Origin: Corella eumyota
Taxonomy: Eukaryota; Chordata; Ascidiacea; Phlebobranchia; Corellidae
Direction of reading: 5' to 3'
NCBI GenBank assembly: GCA_963082875.1
Contig: OY720098.1
Coordinates: 930,001 to 994,000 of the forward strand
Length of the DNA stretch: 64,000 bases
The notes below the pieces were generated by a model, which had not been told where the DNA came from, made no database searches, and was given only the letters and a program-made list of their open reading frames with translations. Below, in pieces: positions 59,669-64,000 of the stretch (position 1 is its first letter; the number at the start of each line of letters is the position of its first letter). A program made the position numbers and the translations under genes.

Positions 59669-62600
59669 ATGTCAAACGGAAATAGTTCAGATTCCGACTC
59701 AGATCAAAATAATAAAAGGTATTTAAAAACTGTCCTTAAATTAACTTTTTTATTATTTATATATAGTATCGAAAACACTTTTTTGTTTAGAGTAGTTTGA
59801 AAATTAACATACAGAACAAACCTAATTTAAATCTATTTTTTTATAGAATTTCCACTGGTGGCAAAAATCAAAAACAAACTTCAAAAGTCAGGCATGAAAG
59901 GGCAGTTAGTTCGTAAGTAAAATTGACTTAATGAAAACTAAAATGTATATAATAAAAATATATCATAAATTAAGATTGTGAAAAACATATTTTAAAATTG
60001 AATAAGCATTTCTTTAACTTTTAAATAATGGCTTTTGTTGTGCGAAATATTTTGACTCAAATTGACATCTAAAAATAAGTAAAAACTTGTTTAAAATCAT
60101 TGAAACTGCAATAATCTTGTGTTAAGTTAGTTAAGCAACTAACTTACTATGCTGTTTGCATTGTTATTGAACAGACATAAAAGCACAATTTTATTTTAAT
60201 GCACATAAAACACATTTAACATTTAAAATTTTAGAAAGCTTATAATGTGATATTCTTAACAAAATGGTCATGACTAAGCCATAATTTAATCTGTTTAATA
60301 ATTAGGAATTTTAATTTCGTTTCTTGGTTTGGTGCCAACTTTTAAAATGCTCTCACTTAAGCCTGTGCACCTGGCACATTCCTATATAACAATTAACACA
60401 CCAAAAATAGTCAATAAAATTGTTTGTTTTAGTGGTTCTAGCACCCAACGTCAAGAGATCACTGATATTAATATTTTGCCGTCATTACAACTTTCTTCAA
60501 CTCAACCTTCTACAAGGTAAACTTTTATTACTTTATATTATTTAATAATAATACAAAAAAACTTTTTTTTAGTTAAACAATGGCTATAATATAAAAAATT
60601 GGATAAAAAATAAAGTGAATATTAAGCTTTTAAATTGATTGTTTTTTTTAAATTTGCAATAGGCAAAATTATTTTTTAAGTTTTTAATATTGTAGTAAAT
60701 AAAACGCCATATTTTTTGTATTAAATTATGTCTAGTCACTTTGATTTTATTAACTCATGTATGGTGCATTGTTTCTATAGTAGCATATAGTGCAAACAAT
60801 GCTTATAAATATTAATAGATAAGGTTAAACTATGCTAGAGTATATTTATGTTTTTATTTGGTATTTGCTACACTAAACAAAAGTAGGATCAATTTATAGA
60901 AATTGTTGTTTTTGGAATTTTGTATTATATATAAAACATCATCTTCTTATAGGGGACCAGAAGCTTCGGCCGTGAGAAGCTTCGGCCAGAAGGATCGGCC
61001 TGCAAAAAACGCGGGGGGTCGGTGACGAAATTGCCGCGTAAAATGTCAGTTTAAGACCATATTTTACCGATATTCAAAACAAAATTTGACAAAAAGTATT
61101 ATACATAAAAAAAATTTAAAAAGTTGTTACGAAAAATGTATATGTTAGTTTTTAGAATATTTTTTTTTTTTTAATTTTTGTTTCACAAATGTCTTTTTAA
61201 AACGGATTGATGACGGGCGCTTATGGCCTGCACAATTTTTCATCTAACTGCGGGAAGTCCACGGCGTAAAGCCCGCGTTTAAAGTCAACGTAAGACCGTA
61301 TTTCATCAAATTTCAAAATAAAATTTGACAAAAAGTATATTATATAAAAAAATTTTAATTGGTAGTTACGATAAATTTATATGTTAGTTTTTAAAATATT
61401 TATTTTTTTAAAGATTTTTGTCTTAAAAACGTAATTTTAAAACGCGATTAAAGACGGGCGCTTATGGCTTGCAAAATTTACTTTCGGCCTGCGTAATTTT
61501 TATCTATCTGCGGGAATCCACGACATAATCCCCGCGTTTGATGTCAACGTAAGACCGTATTTTATCGAAATTCAAATTAAAATTTGACAAAAAGTATAAT
61601 ATATGTAAAAATTTTAATTGGTTGTTACCTTAATGACATATGTTAGTTTTAAGAATATTTGTTTAAGGCTGATGTTTTAAAAAATAATTTTAAACCGGAT
61701 TAAAGACAAGTTCTTAAGACCTTCAAAATTTAACACGCTCTTGGGTTGCGAAATTTTAATTTTACTGATTTACAATATTTTACATATATTTAAAATATAA
61801 TTTTGCAATAAGTACAATCTATAAAGAAATTTTGTGTGGTTTTAAAACTTAAGATTTATCTTAGTTTAACTGTTCCTTTGATGATTTATATATCAAAAAC
61901 TAAATTTAGAACGGAGAAGATTTTGCCCTAAGTTATTAGTTTTCAACATGTAAAAATTGTTTTCAATAAATCAAATTTTGGTATTTGTAAGTTAGTTTTT
62001 TTTTTATAAAATTTTAAGTTTTAGGTTTTTTTAAAACAAGGTTGTTTTTTTGTAAATAAAGTTTGTTTTTGTTAAGTAATTGTAATTTTTTTAAATTAAA
62101 TTTTGGTTTATATAAAACAAATTTAGGATTTTTTGTTTGTTTTTAGTTTTAATGGTTTAAGAGTTTTCGGTTTGCTATTTGGCACCAAATTTAAAAAGTA
62201 AAGCTGGTATAAACTGAATTTTTAGTCTATTTTAAATTAAAAACTGAAGTTTAAAACTAGTGGTTAAAAATAAATTAAAGTTTATAGCTGGTGTTAATTA
62301 ATAAACTAAAGATTGAATCTGTGGGTAAATAATAAACAAAAATTTGAATCTGGGGGTAAATAATGAATTGTATTTTAAATTTGGAGCTGTTAATTGAAAA
62401 AACTTGGGTTTTGATAACATTTTTTATGTTGTTGGGGCTAAATAATAAACAAAAGTTTTAAACTGGGGGTAATTAATAAACAATAGTTTGAATCCGGGGG
62501 TTAATATTGCTTTGCGTATTAAATCTGGGATTGTATATTAAATAAACATGGATTTTTTTATATGGTGGATTTGGTACAAAAAAATAAAGTTTATCTTTTA

Positions 62601-64000
62601 AATAATTGTTTTAAAGCAATTTCCCTTTTTTCCTAAAATTTTATGCTTATGTGTTTGTTAAGTTTTTTTTTTTTCAGAAATGTTTTTTATTCCAGTAGGA
62701 TTGAAATTATAATTTAACTTTTTCGTAATTTTGTTTGAAATACTTTTTCGTAATTTAGTTTTAAAATTTAAAATCAATGTGATGTACGCTAGGACGAATT
62801 TTTTACCTCAAAAGCGTCCGTCTTTAATCCGTTTTAAAATTACGTTTTCGAAAATAAAAATCTTAAAAAAAATAAATATTCTAAAAACTAACATATATAT
62901 TTATCTTAACAATTAGTTCAAATTTTTTTACCTATTGTACTTTTTGCCAAATTTTATTTTAAATATTGGTAAAATATGGTCTTGCGTTAAAGGTATATGC
63001 GGGCTTTATGCCGCGGACTTCCCGCAGTTCGATCGAAGATTTTACAGGTCGAATGTAAATTTTGCAAGCCATAAGCGCCCGTCTTTAATCTATTTTAAAA
63101 ATACGTTTTTGAGAAAAAAAATTTAAAAAAAATAAATATTTCAAAAACTAACATATATATTTATCGTGCCAACCAATTAAATTTTTTTTATATACTATCC
63201 TTTTTGTCAAATTTTATTTTCAGTTTTGATAAAATACGGCCTTACGTTAACATCAAACGCGGGCTTTAAGCCGTGGACTTCCCGCAGTTAGATGAAAAAT
63301 TGTGCTGGCCATAAGCGCCCGTCATCAATCCGTTTTAAAAAGACATTTGTGAAACAAAAATTTAAAAAAAATAAATATTCTAAAAACTAACATATACATT
63401 TTTCGTAACAACTTTTTAAATTTTTTTTATGTATAATACTTTTTGTCAAATTTTGTTTTGAATATCGGTAAAATATGGTCTTAAACTGACATTTTACGCG
63501 GCAATTTCGTCACCGACCCCCCGCGTTTTTTGCAGGCCGAACCTTCTGGCCGAAGCTTCTCACGGCCGAAGCTTCTGGCAACCTTCTTATATATGGTCAT
63601 AAAATTTCAATAGAACAATTTAACGCTTTGTTAAAATAAAGTAAAAGGTTGTTTAACTTTCTATAAATACAATGCTTAAGGTGTTTGTTTACGATTTGCA
63701 ATTTAATATCGATTAACTTTATTTATTTTTATTATTGTAGTGGTGCATTAAATGCAAGTGCCAATCAAACAAATGATAACAAACCATCATGTTCTTACCA
63801 AACACTTGATAATCAAAGGTAAATAAATAACTCATGTAATAAAAAAGTTATTTTTAGTTTGTAATAATTTGTAGTCCTTATAACTATAAATTTTTTTAGT
63901 TAAATGAAATTTATCTTAAAAGCAATTAAATTCCTGCTTACAAACTATAAAAAATGTAAATAAATAAAAATTACAATAAAAAATGCTCCTATGTTTTAGA
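59669..64000 (+). CDS. Third paralogue of the disordered family, 5' part only (gene E)
   Basis: Exons 59669-59718, 59847-59912, 60433-60516 and 63741-63818, all in phase 2, give the first 92 residues. A TTTTAG acceptor at 63994-63999 suggests that the next exon starts at the last base of the window. The start MSNGNSSDSDSDQNNKR and Ser/Asn/Gln-rich continuation (STGGKNQKQTSKVRHERAV) match the style, exon size and intron phases of the N-termini of genes C and D. The third intron holds a 2.6-kb foldback element. The conserved C-terminal tail, if any, lies beyond the window. Confidence 0.7.
60952..63582. mobile_element. Foldback element with long, internally repetitive inverted arms and 9-bp target duplication
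   Basis: CTTCTTATA occurs at 60943-60951 and 63583-63591 directly outside the ends. The ends (CCAGAAGCTTCGGCCGTGAG and complement) pair almost perfectly and the inverted arms extend about 0.8 kb (left to about 61740, right from about 62760). Each arm is itself about three tandem units of about 240 bp with the block GACGGGCGCTTATGGCCTGC ... CCGCGTTT ... GTCAACGTAAGACCGTATTT. The 1-kb centre has loose 30-bp repeats (GGGGGTAAATAATAAACAAA). No coding frame. The 9-bp duplication and modular arms fit Foldback/MULE-type DNA elements. Confidence 0.9.

Noticed and set aside
1-64000. Retroviral, LTR, LINE or Polinton-type elements
   Set aside because: No reverse transcriptase, integrase, capsid, envelope or polymerase-like frame and no paired LTRs were seen on either strand.

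Overview
The window looks like ascidian (Ciona-type) nuclear DNA. This is an inference from very A+T-rich sequence, compact multi-exon genes with short GT-AG introns, several copies of a tRNA-headed SINE with an approximately 290 bp body, and gene families that read as invertebrate-chordate. I could not run a search, so the species is not established. Every gene I can support is on the + strand. Exon models were built by hand from splice signals and reading-phase continuity.

Layout. (1) 1-10 kb: a complete seven-exon DNase I-type nuclease gene (84-4025), a decayed copy of its last two exons (5193-5727), and a two-exon secreted peptide precursor (7976-8464) whose two predicted peptides carry mirror-image three-cysteine clusters. 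This part is peppered with the palindrome TGACGTCA, which I hardly see elsewhere. (2) 9.8-21 kb: two weak cysteine-rich candidate exons, a 26-bp minisatellite inside a segment duplicated near 18.4-19.4 kb, a small six-exon secreted-protein gene (13654-15060), and a hAT-like MITE carrying a SINE. (3) 21.1-36.2 kb: a 14-exon gene for a very large IAP-type ubiquitin ligase with three BIR domains, a UBA and a C-terminal RING, fused by phase-consistent splicing to an N-terminal exon with a signal peptide and two hydrophobic segments. (4) 38.1-64 kb: three head-to-tail members of an unrecognised, mostly disordered Ser/Pro-rich family (38111-43626, 50220-56676, 59669 to beyond the window). Two of them end in a Trp-rich 'GTIP' tail that is also present at the end of the 13.6-kb gene. 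An uninterrupted gene for a DUF294-type nucleotidyltransferase with a helical-repeat C-terminus (44251-46545) lies between the first two.

Mobile DNA is abundant but consists only of non-coding elements: SINEs, three elements with 8-bp target duplications (hAT-like), and a 2.6-kb foldback element with roughly 0.8-kb inverted arms and a 9-bp target duplication (60952-63582). I saw no reverse transcriptase, LTR, capsid or envelope sequence.

How the genes might work together: an IAP ligase, a stand-alone predicted nucleotidyltransferase and a tandem, repeat-expanding family of disordered proteins share one locus. That resembles a lineage-specific cell-death or defence cluster, but a functional link is conjecture from proximity alone.
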